Notes under the pieces: model-generated
What the model saw: the letters and a program-made list of their open reading frames with translations, nothing else
Told to the model about the DNA's origin: nothing
Databases searched by the model: none
Shown here: positions 16,096 to 26,053 of the stretch, piece after piece
How the letters are laid out: each line of letters opens with the position of its first letter
Position numbering within the stretch: position 1 is the stretch's first letter
Program-made: the position numbers and the translations under genes
DNA from: Cytophagaceae bacterium
Lineage (GTDB): Bacteria; Bacteroidota; Bacteroidia; Cytophagales; Cytophagaceae
Direction: 5' to 3'
NCBI GenBank assembly: GCA_029237685.1
Contig: JAQZBV010000016.1
Span: 1-35,259 of the forward strand
Length of the DNA stretch: 35,259 bases

Positions 16096-17733
16096 ATGGA
16101 CATCACGCGTTCAATCAGGAAGACACTTCTATTACTTTGTTTCTTATTTCCTTTTCAGGAAATAAAGGCGCAGGTACTTCTGCAAGATTCGCTTGCTCTG
16201 GTGGCTTTATACAATGCACAGCCATTGATGGGAGACAGTACCTGGTTGCTGGGTAATGTCTCTACCTGGACAGGTGTAACGGTGCAGGGAAATCGCGTCA
16301 CACAATTTCGGGCGATTGGTAAATCAATCAATAATGTTCCCATCCCCCAGGAGATTTGTGGCCTTGATACACTTGACCTTCTTTCCTTGCAAAATAATTA
16401 TTTTACCGGATCAATACCGGCATGTATCATAGACATGCCGTATTTAAGAGACCTATTGCTAGGAGGTAATAACTTATCCGGTGTGGAAGCAGGTACAGAT
16501 TTCAGTCACATGAATGCCATTCGTCAGATTGACATCTCATACAATTACTTTACCGAGATGCCTGATTTCGTTTCTATCACCAGTCCTGATTTTGAAGTTT
16601 TACATGTCTATTATAATTATTTCAATTTTGATGACCTCACACCTTTACTTGACAGGATAGACACGACCTCTTATTTTTATTATCCGCAAAATTCCGGTTA
16701 CTCAACGCTCCTGGTTTTTATGGAAGCTTCTGCGGTAGATTTTCCAGATGTTGGTGCACTGGCTGGAGGAACAGGTAATTCATACACATGGTCCGCAACA
16801 GGTTATAGCAATGGTATTAATCCTTTAGCTTCTCCCAGATTCAGTAATGTCAACGGGCCGGTGTTGCATATAGAAGGCGCATTACCGAGCGATAATGCAA
16901 CTTACAAATGTGTAGTGACAAACCCGATGCTTCCCCGTATGGTATGGGAAACGGGATCTCTGGCTTTATTAATAAATCCTTTGGCAGAACACAACATTTT
17001 ATACAACGGGAATACAATTGCATATTGTGGAGATCCCTTATTGATGTTGTCTGCCAGTACATCGAGCGCGGAGCCTGTTACATATGAGTCTTTAAACACA
17101 GACATAGCTACCGTTAATCCAGATAATACACTGAATATTTATCAGAATGGTACAGTTTCTATTCGATGTATTGCTTCTCAGAGTTACTTTTTCCGGGCGG
17201 ATACGCTGCTGGTTGACATCACCATTGCATCGCGGCTGACATTGCCTGAGTTCCAGATAGTGTCACAGCTACCGAGTGGAGAAGGAGAAGATTTAAAATA
17301 CACTGTAGCATACTTACCTGAACTTACTTATCATTGGACACTTCCAAACGGCGATACAAATGATAGTTCTAGTCTTACTATTTCTCCTTTGACGGCATCA
17401 GATTTAGGTACCTATCAAATACAGATAACGGAGGGAAGCTGTTTGCATCGTACCTTGTCAACATCCATCAATTCGTTGGTGTATGGCAAACCCATCATCT
17501 ATGAATTGATCACACCCAATGGAGACGGTGATAACGAAACATTTTACATAAAGAATTTAGATCCTTCCTTAACCAATGAAGTTTCCATTTTTAATGCCGT
17601 ACATCAGGTCGTATACCATCAGGAAAACTACCGCAACGATTGGGATGGCGGGAATTTACCGGTAGGCACTTATTATTACTTTGTCAAATTGGACAACAAT
17701 ACATACAAAGGTAATTTGCACATCAAGCGTTGA
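16096..17733 (+). CDS. Secreted LRR / Ig-like protein with CHU_C sorting domain (paralogue 1)
   Basis: 545 residues. Signal peptide 1-26 (ending IKAQ), a cap with DSTWLLGNVSTWTG (about 47-60), four or so leucine-rich repeats of the NxFxGSIP type (about 80-180), an Ig-like domain (about 210-290, ATYKCVVTNP), a Big2-like segment (about 300-375), a second Ig-like domain (SDLGTYQIQITEG), and a type B T9SS sorting domain over the last 75-80 residues (ITPNGDGDNETFYI ... VGTYYYFVKL). This is a surface or secreted adhesion-type protein; the ligand is unknown. Its TGA shares the A with the ATG of the next gene (TGATG), so translation is probably coupled. Confidence 0.88.
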   Translation: MDITRSIRKTLLLLCFLFPFQEIKAQVLLQDSLALVALYNAQPLMGDSTWLLGNVSTWTGVTVQGNRVTQFRAIGKSINNVPIPQEICGLDTLDLLSLQNNYFTGSIPACIIDMPYLRDLLLGGNNLSGVEAGTDFSHMNAIRQIDISYNYFTEMPDFVSITSPDFEVLHVYYNYFNFDDLTPLLDRIDTTSYFYYPQNSGYSTLLVFMEASAVDFPDVGALAGGTGNSYTWSATGYSNGINPLASPRFSNVNGPVLHIEGALPSDNATYKCVVTNPMLPRMVWETGSLALLINPLAEHNILYNGNTIAYCGDPLLMLSASTSSAEPVTYESLNTDIATVNPDNTLNIYQNGTVSIRCIASQSYFFRADTLLVDITIASRLTLPEFQIVSQLPSGEGEDLKYTVAYLPELTYHWTLPNGDTNDSSSLTISPLTASDLGTYQIQITEGSCLHRTLSTSINSLVYGKPIIYELITPNGDGDNETFYIKNLDPSLTNEVSIFNAVHQVVYHQENYRNDWDGGNLPVGTYYYFVKLDNNTYKGNLHIKR

Positions 17734-19370
17734 TGAGAGAGAAAAGCGTTATACCTTTTATAATCATTGTTCTGTGTCTATTCCTTTCTGTGAAGAAAGC
17801 ATACGCACAAGTATCCATAGAAGACTCCTTGGTACTGGTTTCTTTGTACAATAAAATCCCGGCTTTACAAGCAGACACGACTTGGTTGAATGGAAATGTA
17901 TCTACCTGGTCAAATGTAGATGTTTATGATAACCGTGTAAACTGGTTGGTCATTCCAGCTTTACCTATCAATGATTCTATACCACGAGAAATTTGCGACC
18001 TTGATGCACTGCAGTATCTTTCAATGAATAGTTGTGGATTGAAAGGAATGGTACCGGCATGCATTCTCGAAATGCCGAAAGTCCAGGTACTGGCCATTAC
18101 AGCAAACCAATTGGAAGGTGTAGAACCAGGTGCTGACCTTAGTAAAATGGCTAAAATAGAAGCGATCTTCATCATCAACAATAAGTTCAGTGAAATGCCT
18201 GACTTCCCTTCTATCACTGCCACTAACTTTCATACATTGGGTGTACAAAATAACGATTTTAACTTTGACGATCTGCTTTCTGTTTTAACGGATCCTCCTG
18301 CTAACTATTATTACAATGTTCAACATCCGGTGAGCGGCTCACAAGGCTTTCAGCTGCAGGTGGGTGACACCTTTGATTTTCCGGATGTAGCACCTTTGGT
18401 TGGGGGAACAAATAATACTTATAGATGGACGGCATACGATGATAGTAATTATATCCCTTCTCGCAGTAGATTTTCAAATAGCAATACTTCGATATTACAT
18501 TTAGACGGAGCGCAAATGGAAGACAACAATTCTTTTATTTGTGAAGTGACCAATCCAAATTTGCCTGGCTTGGTGCTGTCAACGGGTATTTTCTTTCTGA
18601 CAGTGACGCCGGATCCTCTGCTTGCTCAAAACATCGTTTATCAAAGCGATACCCTGACTGGTTGTGGCGATCCTCCACTACTGCTGACTGCTACAGCAAA
18701 TGGAGGTAGACCCGTTTCATTCCTTTCTTTAAATGACAGTATTGCTACTGTGAATCCGGACAATACACTTTCTGTGCATCAACAGGGAATAGCAACGATA
18801 CAAGCCAGTGTAGCTGCTGATACTTTATACCACGGTGCCACGAAGACAATTGATATTACCGTGACGTCTCACCTTACTCTTCCTCCATTCGACATCACAC
18901 AGCAATTGCCAATGGATGAGGGCGGGGATCTGAGTTTATCCGTTCCTTATACAACCGGATTAACTTATGAATGGACAACACCGGTAGGTCAAACGAATAA
19001 TAATTCTTCTCTTATCGTTTCACCGTTGACGTCTTCCGACCTGGGCACCTATACGATGCGCGTGACAGAAGGAACCTGTTTGCATAGGTCTTTATCCGTT
19101 TCTATTCATTCCTTGTTTTCCGGTAAACCGGTTATTTACGAATTGATCACTCCCAATGGGGACGGTGATAACGAAACTTTTTACATCAAAAATTTAGATC
19201 CTTTAGTGTCCAATGAAGTTTCTGTTTTCAATGCGGTGCATCAGGTGGTATACCATCGGCAAAACTACCGCAACGATTGGGATGGAGGAGGATTGCCCGT
19301 GGGTACTTATTATTATATAGTGAAGATGGGTGAGCAGACCTATAAGGGAAATCTTTACATCAAGCGGTGA
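17733..19370 (+). CDS. Secreted LRR / Ig-like protein with CHU_C sorting domain (paralogue 2)
   Basis: 545 residues with the same order as its upstream neighbour: signal peptide 1-25 (AYAQ), DTTWLNGNVSTWSN cap, LRR block, Ig-like, Big2-like, Ig-like and CHU_C tail (ITPNGDGDNETFYIKNLDP). Similarity extends over the full length; the final 82 residues differ at only about 14 positions, more conserved than the LRR part. This points to a tandem duplication with divergence in the likely recognition region. The start is the ATG at 17733-17735, overlapping the preceding stop by one base; a TTG just before is less likely. Exported by Sec then T9SS. Confidence 0.88.
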   Translation: MREKSVIPFIIIVLCLFLSVKKAYAQVSIEDSLVLVSLYNKIPALQADTTWLNGNVSTWSNVDVYDNRVNWLVIPALPINDSIPREICDLDALQYLSMNSCGLKGMVPACILEMPKVQVLAITANQLEGVEPGADLSKMAKIEAIFIINNKFSEMPDFPSITATNFHTLGVQNNDFNFDDLLSVLTDPPANYYYNVQHPVSGSQGFQLQVGDTFDFPDVAPLVGGTNNTYRWTAYDDSNYIPSRSRFSNSNTSILHLDGAQMEDNNSFICEVTNPNLPGLVLSTGIFFLTVTPDPLLAQNIVYQSDTLTGCGDPPLLLTATANGGRPVSFLSLNDSIATVNPDNTLSVHQQGIATIQASVAADTLYHGATKTIDITVTSHLTLPPFDITQQLPMDEGGDLSLSVPYTTGLTYEWTTPVGQTNNNSSLIVSPLTSSDLGTYTMRVTEGTCLHRSLSVSIHSLFSGKPVIYELITPNGDGDNETFYIKNLDPLVSNEVSVFNAVHQVVYHRQNYRNDWDGGGLPVGTYYYIVKMGEQTYKGNLYIKR

Positions 19371-19394
19371 TGTGAGGCTGTGTAACTAAATAGA

Positions 19395-19637
19395 ATTAGC
19401 TATTTAGTTCGCCTACCTCTATATGCTCAGCCTGGCTTTATTTAAAGCACCAAATAACAATATGCAAATGCCAAATCAATGACAAGTTCCAATGCTTCTA
19501 AATCAATCTATTCTTTCTATAAGCGTATAGAGGGAACATACCAAAGTTTGAATATTTGGTCATTGGTACTTATTTGTTATTTGTCTTTTGGTGATTGGAT
19601 TTTGACAGATCTTTGAAAAGCGAACTAAATCACTAAT
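19395..19637. repeat. MITE-like element with 18-bp terminal inverted repeats
   Basis: ATTAGCTATTTAGTTCGC (19395-19412) and the complement of 19620-19637 (ATTAGTGATTTAGTTCGC) match at 16 of 18 positions. Inside, CAAATAACAA and TTGTTATTTG form a second inverted pair. It has no coding capacity and lies between the convergent LRR and beta-helix genes. Confidence 0.55.
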
Positions 19638-19644
19638 TATAAAT

Positions 19645-19672
19645 AAAAAAGGCCGCTAAATTGTTAGCGGCC
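19645..19672 (-). terminator. Terminator of the beta-helix gene
   Basis: GGCCGCTAA / TTAGCGGCC (9-bp perfect stem, 4-nt loop); read on the minus strand it is followed by TTTTTT. Confidence 0.85.
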
Positions 19673-19703
19673 TTCTGTTTGTTTAGCGGAAAAAAAGATT
19701 GGT

Positions 19704-22700
19704 TTAGTAAACCAGGAATTGTTTCGTCACTTGTTTCGTTGCGCTGCGAAGTTCCAGGATGTAAGAACCTGAAGCAACTCCATCCAGATGAATCGTATAG
19801 GTGTTGTTGTTTTTTGTCGTGCTCAGGTTTTGCACTTCTACGCCCAGGTTGCTGTATACATGAATGTCGTACACTTCGTCACTGCTGAGCACGATGTTCA
19901 ACTCATCGGTTGCCGGATTAGGGAACAGGAAGAATTCTGCTGAAGAGCCGAAGTAAACAGATTGTATAGTGCTGTACGTTTGTGTACCATCGAAATCCAC
20001 TTGTTTCAAACGGTAATAGGAAGTACCCGCATAAGGATGTTCGTCCGTAAAGTTGTAATTAGAGAGCTGCGACGTGGTGCCTTTGCCTTCCACACTGCCG
20101 ATGCTTTCGAAATCCGTACCGTTCTGACTGCGTTCTATCACGAAAGCGGCATTGTTTTTTTCCATTGCGGTAGCCCATGTTAACAAGGCATTTTCACCTT
20201 GTGCCTGTGCTTTGAAAAACACCAGCTCTACCGGTAGCGTGAAGTTACACGTGAACTGAGAAGTACCTAGTATTCCATTTGTAGCGGTGGCGCTGTTGTT
20301 GTAGGGAGCAGTTACGGCAACGTGCGCAACGGTCCAGGTGCCACCTGCTGTTACGGTGGTTGTTCCTAAATAAGTTTCTCCCTGGCAAGTGGTACACGTT
20401 ACGTTAGAGTATACGTGGATGGTCTCTCCGGCTGTTCCTGTTCCGGAAGTAGAGGTTGTCGTTACGCCGGTGATGGCCGGTGTTGCTTTGCCGCCATTCC
20501 CTACTCCGTTTGCTCCACCGCCGAAACTACCGGCGAAGTTAAGGTCAATGCCGAGGCCTGCGTTACAGAATATTTTATTGCCTATGAATGTATTGTTGAT
20601 GCCTTGATCATTGTGCGCTACACCGATACCGAAGCCATTTCCTAAATCGGGATTGACGCCTGTACCTGTCGAATAAGCGATTGTGTTGGGTTGTAAAGCA
20701 GCGAGTCCGCCGACAATGTTGTTGCTGCCGTTTGTTCCTCCTCCTACACCCTGAATGAATACCCCTCCGCTTCTATTTCCCATGGCTGTGGTGCCGTTAG
20801 CCGCTACACCGATCAGGTTGTTATAGACTACGTTTCCAGAACCACCCACAAGGTGTATTCCTTCTTCCGCATTGTTACTGATGAGGTTTCCTTCACTGGC
20901 ATTAGCTCTTCCAAAGAATCCATTGTTTCCGAAGATGGAAATGATACCCGATTGGCCGTTTCCTCTGACAAGAGTTCCTGTGATATCGGTACCGATATAA
21001 TTTCCGATGACGATTGAACCTGTTATTGGTGTTCCCGGATCGGCGCTTAGTACAATACCTTGGCGGCCATTGCTTGAGATCAGGTTTCGCAAGGTAGTGT
21101 TATTGCCACCAATGGTGATGTTGTTGCTGTACACCACCACAATTCCATTTTCAGCATTACCCAAAGCCGTAGCGCCATCTACTGCAAGTCCGATGTAGTT
21201 ATTAATGATTCGTGCACTCGTGCAACCGCCATTGATTACAATCCCTGTTCCGTTTCCTACACCGCCCCAAAGACGGCCATTGCCGGAGATGATATTTCTT
21301 TCTGCGGCGGTTGTACCTCCAATGATTAATCCTAAACAATTATTTAAAACGACGACACCACTCTTGCCGTTACCAAATGTAGCTGCGGCTCCAGATCCGT
21401 TTACGTCTGTACCGATGTAATTATTTTTTACCAATAAATTGTTACAGGCCGTTGTGATCCCATCATAATGAATACCGTCCACTCCGTTTGCAGAGATGAT
21501 GTTTCTCGCGGCAGCCACAGTTCCTCCAATAAGGTTATCGCTGGAATTCGTATAACCGGAAATACCATTGCTTCCATTTCCTATGGCAGCGGTACCTCCA
21601 GAGTTAGTACCGATAAAATTACCTTGTATAGTTGTGTTGGAAGAGTTTTCAAGTTGTATACCATCCCACGCATTTCCGGAAATGGTATTCCCATCACCGG
21701 CGGCTATGCCTCCTATGGTAGGTGTAGGACAATTTTGCAAATGAATTCCGCTTCTTCCATTAGCAAGGGCGGCTGTACCGGTTGAATTGGTACCGATAAA
21801 ATTTCCTCTGATGATCGCTGTGGAACAGTTGATCATCAAAAGTCCTTGCTCACCGTTTCCTGATAAGGTGTTTCCCTGACCAGCAGCAGCACCTCCGACA
21901 ATCACGTTGTTACAACCTTCTACACGAATGCCGATGTAGTTGTTCCCAATGGCTCCAGTTCCTGCAGTATTCACACCTACTTTATTTCCTCTGATCACAT
22001 GACCATTTGAGTTAAGGATATGCATGCCAAACCCAAAAACTACCGGTGCGGTATTACCGCTTGCACACACCACATTGTTGGTCACTACTGCGTTTGCAGA
22101 AGCATCGATTTTAATTCCATGCTCTTTGTTTCCCAAAGCGGCTGTACCGGCAAGGGTGGTACCGATGTAATTATTAGTGATCTGTGTACCTGTAGAAGTG
22201 CTGACCAACGAAATTCCGCTTTGTGTATTTCCGGAGATAATATTTCTATCTGCCAAAGCAGCTCCTCCAATGATGTTGTTGATGCTGGTGTTGATTTCGA
22301 TACCACTGAAACCGTTTGGGATGGCTGCTGTACCTAGACGGTTACAACCTATTTTATTGCCTCTGATGGTATTGCCGTCACTGCCATTTACTAAAGCCAT
22401 ACCATGTTGAGCGTGGCCTGAAATAACATTGTTTAAAAAAAAGTTGTTGTCTGAGTTCACCAGGTAAATACCAAAAAAAGGACTGGAAGCTGCAGCTGCA
22501 GTTCCGGCTGTATTGGTACCGATGTTGCAATTTTGAATGGTAATGCCGTTTACACCGTTGATCTCTATGTTGGCAAAAACAGTACCGGCTCTATTGATGA
22601 CCAATCCATCGAGCACAGAACCTGCACCTCCTGCATTGTTTAAAAAGAAGACCCAGTTGATGGCTCCTCCTCCGTTTAATTCTATGTTGCCTAGTGTAGC

Positions 22701-22976
22701 CGTAATGCTGATCTGCCTGGTAAAGGCTGGTAAAGTGCTGGCCAGGTTGATAGTCCCTGCCACACTGAATGTAATCGTATGAGGACCTGCAATAGCATTT
22801 GCTTGTGTGATGCAATAACGTAAGTCGCCGTTCAATCCAGCACCAGTGCCGGCATCAGCCAATGAGTTTACATTGTAAGCTGCTCCTAAACAGGTTGAAA
22901 AGCTTAAAAAAGCACAACTTATTGAAAAAAACATACTTATGAAATTGCCGGTAAAAAGAGTATAGCGTTTTTTCAT
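19704..22976 (-). CDS. Secreted right-handed beta-helix repeat protein with T9SS tail
   Basis: 1090 residues. Signal peptide in the first 32 or so. The opening LNGDLRYCITQANA is the usual N-cap of polymorphic outer-membrane-type beta-helix proteins. About 20 rungs of the NTISGN..GI.L..S..TTI.GNFIGTN..GTAAIGN pattern fill about 90-830. A Cys-containing beta domain follows (VTCTTCQGETYLGTT), then a FnIII-like segment (LPVELVFFKAQ ... SYYRLKQVDFDG) and a PNP-type sorting domain (FFLFPNPATDELNI). It is expected on the surface or secreted; polysaccharide or adhesion roles are usual for such folds, unproven here. ATG 22974-22976 is preferred over TTG 22994. It has its own promoter candidate and terminator. 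Confidence 0.9.
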   Translation of the reverse strand: MKKRYTLFTGNFISMFFSISCAFLSFSTCLGAAYNVNSLADAGTGAGLNGDLRYCITQANAIAGPHTITFSVAGTINLASTLPAFTRQISITATLGNIELNGGGAINWVFFLNNAGGAGSVLDGLVINRAGTVFANIEINGVNGITIQNCNIGTNTAGTAAAASSPFFGIYLVNSDNNFFLNNVISGHAQHGMALVNGSDGNTIRGNKIGCNRLGTAAIPNGFSGIEINTSINNIIGGAALADRNIISGNTQSGISLVSTSTGTQITNNYIGTTLAGTAALGNKEHGIKIDASANAVVTNNVVCASGNTAPVVFGFGMHILNSNGHVIRGNKVGVNTAGTGAIGNNYIGIRVEGCNNVIVGGAAAGQGNTLSGNGEQGLLMINCSTAIIRGNFIGTNSTGTAALANGRSGIHLQNCPTPTIGGIAAGDGNTISGNAWDGIQLENSSNTTIQGNFIGTNSGGTAAIGNGSNGISGYTNSSDNLIGGTVAAARNIISANGVDGIHYDGITTACNNLLVKNNYIGTDVNGSGAAATFGNGKSGVVVLNNCLGLIIGGTTAAERNIISGNGRLWGGVGNGTGIVINGGCTSARIINNYIGLAVDGATALGNAENGIVVVYSNNITIGGNNTTLRNLISSNGRQGIVLSADPGTPITGSIVIGNYIGTDITGTLVRGNGQSGIISIFGNNGFFGRANASEGNLISNNAEEGIHLVGGSGNVVYNNLIGVAANGTTAMGNRSGGVFIQGVGGGTNGSNNIVGGLAALQPNTIAYSTGTGVNPDLGNGFGIGVAHNDQGINNTFIGNKIFCNAGLGIDLNFAGSFGGGANGVGNGGKATPAITGVTTTSTSGTGTAGETIHVYSNVTCTTCQGETYLGTTTVTAGGTWTVAHVAVTAPYNNSATATNGILGTSQFTCNFTLPVELVFFKAQAQGENALLTWATAMEKNNAAFVIERSQNGTDFESIGSVEGKGTTSQLSNYNFTDEHPYAGTSYYRLKQVDFDGTQTYSTIQSVYFGSSAEFFLFPNPATDELNIVLSSDEVYDIHVYSNLGVEVQNLSTTKNNNTYTIHLDGVASGSYILELRSATKQVTKQFLVY

Positions 22977-23010
22977 ATGTTTAAACGAGTACAAGGGTTT
23001 TTAATAGATA

Positions 23011-23042
23011 CAAATATGGAGTTCATTCCATGTAAAACCAAA
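23011..23042 (-). promoter_or_regulatory. Promoter candidate for the beta-helix gene
   Basis: Minus strand: TTTG (23042-23039), 20-bp spacer, CATATTTG (23018-23011), one mismatch from TAnnTTTG; 34 bp before the ATG. Confidence 0.5.
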
Positions 23043-23691
23043 AAGTAAACCGTTTTTTTGATGTTAACTGACTGATAATGAGAAGTATTGTACTGATACT
23101 AATACGGTTACTCAGCATTTCTTACAACGTAAAAGCTGAGATTAAGTTTAAAAAAATAACTTTCAGGCAAAAGTGTGCCATATGTTTTAGCACTTAAAAC
23201 GCACAAAAAACTTTTTTAAAATAATTTATTTTGCTTTTTTTTATTACACAAGCAGATGGTCGTTAAAATGAAGGCTCCTTCTTTATTTTTCAGCTTCTTT
23301 TTTAATTTTATAGTTAAAAAAAGAAGGTGTTTCTAATATTTATTGCTAAAAATTATAATAGCACGTTGTTTTTTTAAGCTGGAGACTCGTTTTTTAATAT
23401 CTTTTTTAGACCGCCAGACCTTTAATCTAGAATAAATAGTCCATTTAAGAGTTTTCCCAAAAGGGGAATCAAAATCTACAAGTGGTCAGGTAATCTTTCA
23501 AAAGGAAATGCGTCGGCCATAGGATAAAAGAGATTTTTATGTTCGCACGTTTTTCTTTCTGCTTGCTGCTCACCTAAATAAAATAATGTAGGGTATTCGA
23601 AGTATTCTTTTTAAGTGACTTTAAAATGCAGGGGGCATAATAGTTGTAAAATAAGGAAAAAGAGATTTACCTTAATTTTTACACGCACACT
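23043..23691. other. AT-rich noncoding region
   Basis: About 650 bp between divergent genes with no credible ORF. It holds a hairpin, CTTCTTTTTTAA (23294-23305) with TTAAAAAAAGAAG (23314-23326), and long A/T runs. No repeat shared with the rest of the window was noticed. Confidence 0.45.
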
Positions 23692-24516
23692 ATGAACTTC
23701 AGCAATTGGACAGCTATTGTATTTAATAAACTCACACATTGGGGCGTTGCGCTGATTGCGATGTTGCCTAATGTTATTTTGGCGGCTGTAGTCCTTGTTG
23801 GTTTTGTCTTCATTAGCAAATTTATAAAGAACATCAGTTATAAAATCCTCCTTAGGTTTTCCGAGAAGGAATCGATCAGCAGATTATTCAGTGCGGTAGC
23901 TTCCATGCTTGTCATGATCATTGGGTTATTCATTGCATTGAAAATTCTAAATCTGAACCAAGCGGTTTCTACACTATTGGCCGGGGCCGGTATTATTGGG
24001 TTGGCTTTGGGTTTCGCTTTTCAGGACCTTACGGCAAATTTCATCTCCGGAATTTTCATGATTTTCAAACGCCCTTTTGAAGTGGGGGAAGTGTTGGAGA
24101 CAAACGGTTTTACGGGCACAGTAGAAGATATACAACTGAGAACAACCACCATTTATACGTATCAGGGTTTGCATGTGATCTTACCGAATAAGGACATCTT
24201 TCAGAAACCAATCATCAATCACTCAAGAAGTGAAAACAGAAGAGTGGAATTTACCTTCAGTGTTCCTGTTGAACAGGACTTGAATAAAATTACAACGGTT
24301 ACCAAAGAAACATTAGACAAGCTGGATTTTCTTACAGAGAGTAAACCCGCCCAAGTTTTCTTCACGGAAATAGCCGATAAATCGGTGAAGCTCGTCATTT
24401 GGTTCTGGGTACCTTTTCACAAAAAACCAAGCTTCATGGAATCCAGGCACATGGCTTTGCTCAGCCTTATCGACAGTTACAAACAACAAGGAATGATTGC
24501 TGTTCCTCAATCTTAA
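23692..24516 (+). CDS. MscS-family small-conductance mechanosensitive channel
   Basis: 274 residues, the minimal MscS size. Three N-terminal membrane helices (about 20-42, 65-88 and 93-125); the third is the Gly/Ala-rich pore helix GAGIIGLALGFAFQDLTANF followed by the hinge and the FKRPFEVGEVLE start of the cytoplasmic beta domain. The rest forms the alpha/beta vestibule (ILPNKDIFQKPIINHS). It opens under membrane tension and releases solutes on hypo-osmotic shock. It is followed at 28 bp by the alpha-amylase gene, probably in one transcript, which would couple osmotic release with breakdown of a storage glucan; that link is inference. Confidence 0.94.
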   Translation: MNFSNWTAIVFNKLTHWGVALIAMLPNVILAAVVLVGFVFISKFIKNISYKILLRFSEKESISRLFSAVASMLVMIIGLFIALKILNLNQAVSTLLAGAGIIGLALGFAFQDLTANFISGIFMIFKRPFEVGEVLETNGFTGTVEDIQLRTTTIYTYQGLHVILPNKDIFQKPIINHSRSENRRVEFTFSVPVEQDLNKITTVTKETLDKLDFLTESKPAQVFFTEIADKSVKLVIWFWVPFHKKPSFMESRHMALLSLIDSYKQQGMIAVPQS

Positions 24517-24544
24517 TCAACTTTCATAAATTAATTCAACCGCT

Positions 24545-26035
24545 ATGAATCATAACGAAACCATCCTGCAATTTTTTCACTGGTATTATCCTGCCGATGG
24601 AAGTTTATGGAACAAATTAAAGGAAGAAGCACCCAAGCTACAGGAAATGGGCATTACGGCATTATGGCTTCCACCTGCTTATAAAGCCTGCGACGGCGGC
24701 GTAGGTTACGGTGCATACGACTTATGGGATCTAGGCGAATTTGATCAGCAAGGAAGTGTGCGCACAAAATACGGTACGAAAGATGAATATGTAAGCGCGG
24801 TAGAAGAAGCACATAAGCATAACTTAAAAGTAATTGTTGACGTGGTACTCAACCATAAGATGGGTGCGGATGAAACGGAAAAAGTATTGGTGCAGGATCA
24901 AGATCCAAACGACCGATTAAAAAAAGTAGGCGAACCTTACGAGCGCGAGATCCTCAGCAGATTTACTTTTCCCGGAAGAAAAGGAAAATACTCCGATTAC
25001 ATCTGGGATTTCAATAGCTTTAGCGGTGTAAATGATAAAGATGATTTAGGAAACAACGATAACTTCTATAGAATTGTTCACGACGAATACGGTGACAATT
25101 GGGATGACTCAGTGCTCGGAAGTGAAAATGGGAACTACGATTATCTGATGGGATGTGATATAGATTTCAGAAATCCAGCGGTAAGAGAAGAACTGAAAAA
25201 ATGGCTGGACTGGTATTACGGTTTGATCAAATTTGACGGCATACGCATCGATGCGATCAAACACATGAATCCACATGCCATCAATGATTTGCTGGATCAC
25301 GCACAATATATCGCAGGCGATAAAAAATTACTGAATGTAGCGGAGCACTGGACGCAGGATATAGGCGATTTGCTGCACTATAAAGAAGTATCACAAAGTC
25401 GTGTACAAATGTTTGATGTGCCTTTGCATTATAATTTTTATGAAGCGTCAAAATGCGGAGACCAATACGATATTAGAAAAATTTTCGATAATACATTGAT
25501 GCAACAATCTCCGGATCGCTGCGTTTCATTTGGCGATAATCACGACACACAACCGTTGCAGATGTTGGAATCAACTATTGACTATTGGTTTAAGCCACTA
25601 GCTAATGCCATCATTTTATTAAGAGAACAAGGAATTCCTTGTGTGTTTTATACTTCCGTTTATGGCGCTAAATATTGCGATACGGGGAAAGATGGACAGC
25701 AACATGAAATAGAATTGGTACCAGTTCCGAACTTGTATGAAATGATAAAAACTAGACGTTACCTTGCCTATGGTATGCAAAGGGATTATCTAGATCATCC
25801 CAATACGATAGGCTGGACAAGGGAAGGTGTAGATGAATTTGAAAACTCAGGCTGTGCCGTGGTTTTGACAAATGGCAGTGAAGGATATAAAGACATGGAA
25901 ATCGGTAAACGACATGCCGGCCGGGTATTTATAGATGTCACAAAAAACAGGCAGGAAGAAATCACCATCAATGAAGATGGTTGGGCGAGGTTCACAGTAA
26001 ATGGAGGATCGGTGTCCGTTTGGATCAGGAAATAA
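24545..26035 (+). CDS. Cytoplasmic alpha-amylase, GH13 (AmyA-like)
   Basis: 496 residues without a signal peptide, the same size as E. coli cytoplasmic AmyA. GH13 regions: DVVLNHK (99-105), GIRIDAIKH (232-240) with nucleophile Asp236, NVAEHW with acid/base Glu267, and FGDNHD (329-334) with Asp334. The N-terminus ILQFFHWYYPADGSLW is typical of the bacterial intracellular subfamily, and a C-terminal beta domain ends VSVWIRK. It hydrolyses internal alpha-1,4 bonds in maltodextrin or glycogen-like glucans. Region IV has Gly where Val is usual (FVDNHD), a mild deviation. It sits between mscS-like and SMP-30-like genes with short gaps (28 and 18 bp). Confidence 0.94.
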   Translation: MNHNETILQFFHWYYPADGSLWNKLKEEAPKLQEMGITALWLPPAYKACDGGVGYGAYDLWDLGEFDQQGSVRTKYGTKDEYVSAVEEAHKHNLKVIVDVVLNHKMGADETEKVLVQDQDPNDRLKKVGEPYEREILSRFTFPGRKGKYSDYIWDFNSFSGVNDKDDLGNNDNFYRIVHDEYGDNWDDSVLGSENGNYDYLMGCDIDFRNPAVREELKKWLDWYYGLIKFDGIRIDAIKHMNPHAINDLLDHAQYIAGDKKLLNVAEHWTQDIGDLLHYKEVSQSRVQMFDVPLHYNFYEASKCGDQYDIRKIFDNTLMQQSPDRCVSFGDNHDTQPLQMLESTIDYWFKPLANAIILLREQGIPCVFYTSVYGAKYCDTGKDGQQHEIELVPVPNLYEMIKTRRYLAYGMQRDYLDHPNTIGWTREGVDEFENSGCAVVLTNGSEGYKDMEIGKRHAGRVFIDVTKNRQEEITINEDGWARFTVNGGSVSVWIRK

Positions 26036-26041
26036 TTAACC

Positions 26042-26048
26042 AAGGAGG
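26042..26048 (+). promoter_or_regulatory. Strong Shine-Dalgarno site
   Basis: AAGGAGG, 5 nt before the ATG at 26054. It is the only full-length anti-16S match directly before a start noticed in the window, and it decides the start of the SMP-30-like gene. Confidence 0.6.
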
Positions 26049-26053
26049 AGCGA

